From positions 124,001-188,000 of the forward strand of contig CAMBIX010000003.1 in assembly GCA_945867815.1 (NCBI GenBank): DNA of 64,000 nucleotides, read 5' to 3'. Made by a program: the position numbers and the translations under genes. Numbering within the stretch: the stretch's first letter is position 1; each line of letters begins with the position of its first letter. Shown here piece after piece: positions 62,641 to 64,000 of the stretch. The DNA comes from an uncultured Veillonellaceae bacterium. Lineage in GTDB: Bacteria > Bacillota > Negativicutes > Veillonellales > Veillonellaceae. The notes below the pieces were generated by a model. It saw only the letters and a list, made by a program, of their open reading frames with translations, was not told the DNA's origin and searched no databases.

Positions 62641-63579
62641 ATGGATCGCACGCAAGTTACTAGCTATATTAAAAAACTAGGTCCTTTAATTGGCCTAATT
62701 GCACTTTTTATTATTATTTCCCTATTAAACAACAGTTTCTTAGAAATTGCTAACCTAAAAAACTTATTCCGCCAAGTATCTATCAATGCCATTATTGCCT
62801 TCGGTATGACCTTCGTCATCCTAACGGCTGGCATCGACTTATCAGTTGGCTCTATGCTGGCCTTATCTGGTGCCGTCATGGCCGAACTTATCGTTACTGG
62901 CATGAATCCTATGCTCGCCATTATTGTGGCCTGCCTCTTAGGCCTCTTCTTAGGGGCTATTAACGGTTTCCTTATCTCTTATGGTCGTATTGCCCCTTTC
63001 ATTGCCACCTTGGCTACTATGACCATTTACCGAGGGGCTACCCTAGTATTTACTAACGGGAACCCTATTAGCAGTCTAACAACCGATCATGCCTTTCGCG
63101 CCTTTGGCCGCGGTGACCTCTTAGGTATTCCTATTCCAGCCATCACCATGTTTATTATCTTCTTCGTCTTATGGTTTGTTTTACAAAAAACATCCCTAGG
63201 CCGTCATACCTATGCGGTCGGTGGCAGCGAAAAAGTTAGCTTTATTGCCGGTATTAAAATTAACCGCGTAAAAATCTTTGCTTACGCCCTAACTGGCCTT
63301 TTATGTGCTATTGCCGGTGCTATTATTACATCCCGCTTAAACTCCGCCCAGCCAACAGCCGGTGCGGGCTATGAACTTGACGCCATCGCCGCTGTTGTCT
63401 TAGGCGGTACTAGCCTATCTGGTGGTAAGGGACACATTGTAGGTACTCTCATCGGTGCCTTAATCATTGGCACCTTAAATAACGGCTTAAATATCCTTGA
63501 CGTATCCAGCTTTTACCAGCAAATTGTCAAAGGGCTAGTTATCCTCTTCGCCGTACTGGCTGACCGCAAGAAAGCCTAG
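62641..63579 (+). CDS. rbsC: Ribose ABC transporter permease
   Basis: 312 aa with 8-10 membrane segments; AFGMTFVILTAGIDLSVGSM and AVVLGGTSLSGGKGHIVGTL are diagnostic of the RbsC family. It starts 4 bp after rbsA. Confidence 0.96.
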   Translation: MDRTQVTSYIKKLGPLIGLIALFIIISLLNNSFLEIANLKNLFRQVSINAIIAFGMTFVILTAGIDLSVGSMLALSGAVMAELIVTGMNPMLAIIVACLLGLFLGAINGFLISYGRIAPFIATLATMTIYRGATLVFTNGNPISSLTTDHAFRAFGRGDLLGIPIPAITMFIIFFVLWFVLQKTSLGRHTYAVGGSEKVSFIAGIKINRVKIFAYALTGLLCAIAGAIITSRLNSAQPTAGAGYELDAIAAVVLGGTSLSGGKGHIVGTLIGALIIGTLNNGLNILDVSSFYQQIVKGLVILFAVLADRKKA

Positions 63580-63589
63580 GAGGATCGCT

Positions 63590-64000
63590 ATGAAAAAGAT
63601 TGTCTCTTTCCTACTAATAGCCCTAGCTGCCCTAAGCCTCTTATTAACCGCTGGCTGTGGCTCTAAAGAACCAGCCTATACAGGCCCAGTCATTGGTTTT
63701 TCCGTATCGACCTTAAACAACCCCTTCTTCGTTGCCATGAAAGACGGCGTAGAAAAGCAGGCCGCAGCTCTTGGCATTAAGGTAAAAATCGTTGATGCCC
63801 AGAACGACCCGGCCAAGCAAGCCAATGACATGGAAGACTTAATTGAAAGTGGTGTATCCGTCTTAATCGTCAACCCCGTTGACTCCGCCGCTATTTCCCC
63901 ATCCGTCGAAGACGCTAACGAAGCAGGCATTCCTGTTATTACCCTAGACCGTTCTGCAGAAAAGGGTAAAGTAACCACCCACATTGCATCAGATAATTTC
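63590..64000 (+). CDS. rbsB: Ribose-binding lipoprotein, 5' part
   Basis: 137 codons up to the window edge. Lipobox LTAGC (Cys23) means a lipid-anchored binding protein, unlike the soluble E. coli RbsB. GFSVSTLNNPFFVAMKDGVE and DLIESGVSVLIVNPVDS are typical of the periplasmic-binding-protein type 1 fold. AGGAGG six bases before the ATG. A repressor gene (rbsR) may lie beyond the edge. Confidence 0.93.
   Translation, partial: MKKIVSFLLIALAALSLLLTAGCGSKEPAYTGPVIGFSVSTLNNPFFVAMKDGVEKQAAALGIKVKIVDAQNDPAKQANDMEDLIESGVSVLIVNPVDSAAISPSVEDANEAGIPVITLDRSAEKGKVTTHIASDNF

Overview
The window reads as chromosomal DNA of an anaerobic diderm Firmicute of the Negativicutes, most likely Veillonellaceae and close to Veillonella. 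This is an inference from content. It carries lactate use (lutABC, a LarA-type racemase), a glpABCKF glycerol regulon with the anaerobic dehydrogenase, Hcp, SLH-domain proteins with cleavable signal peptides, an ArnT/GT39-type glycosyltransferase, ECF vitamin or amino-acid transporters and FeS-rich oxidoreductases. Coding density is high. I found no rRNA, CRISPR array, intact insertion sequence or prophage.

Layout: (1) 0-8 kb: 5' end of a serine dehydratase beta-subunit gene, hcp with a divergent Crp/Fnr regulator, PPK2, an APC permease and a membrane-anchored unknown protein, then a tRNA Asn-Glu-Val cluster. (2) 8-16 kb: ornithine decarboxylase; a TcyP-like symporter / ferredoxin-nitroreductase / DUF488 group; lutABC. 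(3) 16-24 kb, the most unusual part: two paralogous SLH proteins around a GT39 enzyme, then about 1 kb without protein genes that holds repeats and a strong candidate small RNA, then a GntR regulator whose promoter fires straight into a terminator-like hairpin. (4) 24-32 kb: lipid kinase, an osmolyte-type permease/binding-protein fusion coupled to a GlcD-type oxidase, GNAT, an ECF S component behind a roughly 210-nt structured leader, an FNT channel, and an M48 protease fused end-to-end with a MutH/Sau3AI remnant. (5) 31.7-38.4 kb: glycerol regulon. (6) 38.9-50.4 kb: TSUP exporter, LarA, a molybdopterin-binding protein, AddA and AddB. (7) 50.9-58.4 kb: cyclopropane fatty acid synthase; an ECF operon whose first gene fuses a TrpP-like S domain to an ATPase and is preceded by a Trp-containing leader peptide and an attenuator; Tag; three unknown genes. 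(8) 58.5-64 kb: lipoprotein, DUF4064 protein, and rbsKDACB, cut by the window edge.

The strongest undescribed signals are: a five-copy dispersed hairpin family of about 70 bp whose stems keep pairing although their sequence changes; a second two-copy hairpin family; the small RNA gene at about 22.3-22.44 kb with an extended -10 promoter and a GntR-type palindrome beside it; and the leader peptide/attenuator in front of the ECF fusion operon. All structural statements come from reading complementary arms by eye; no folding or database search was run.
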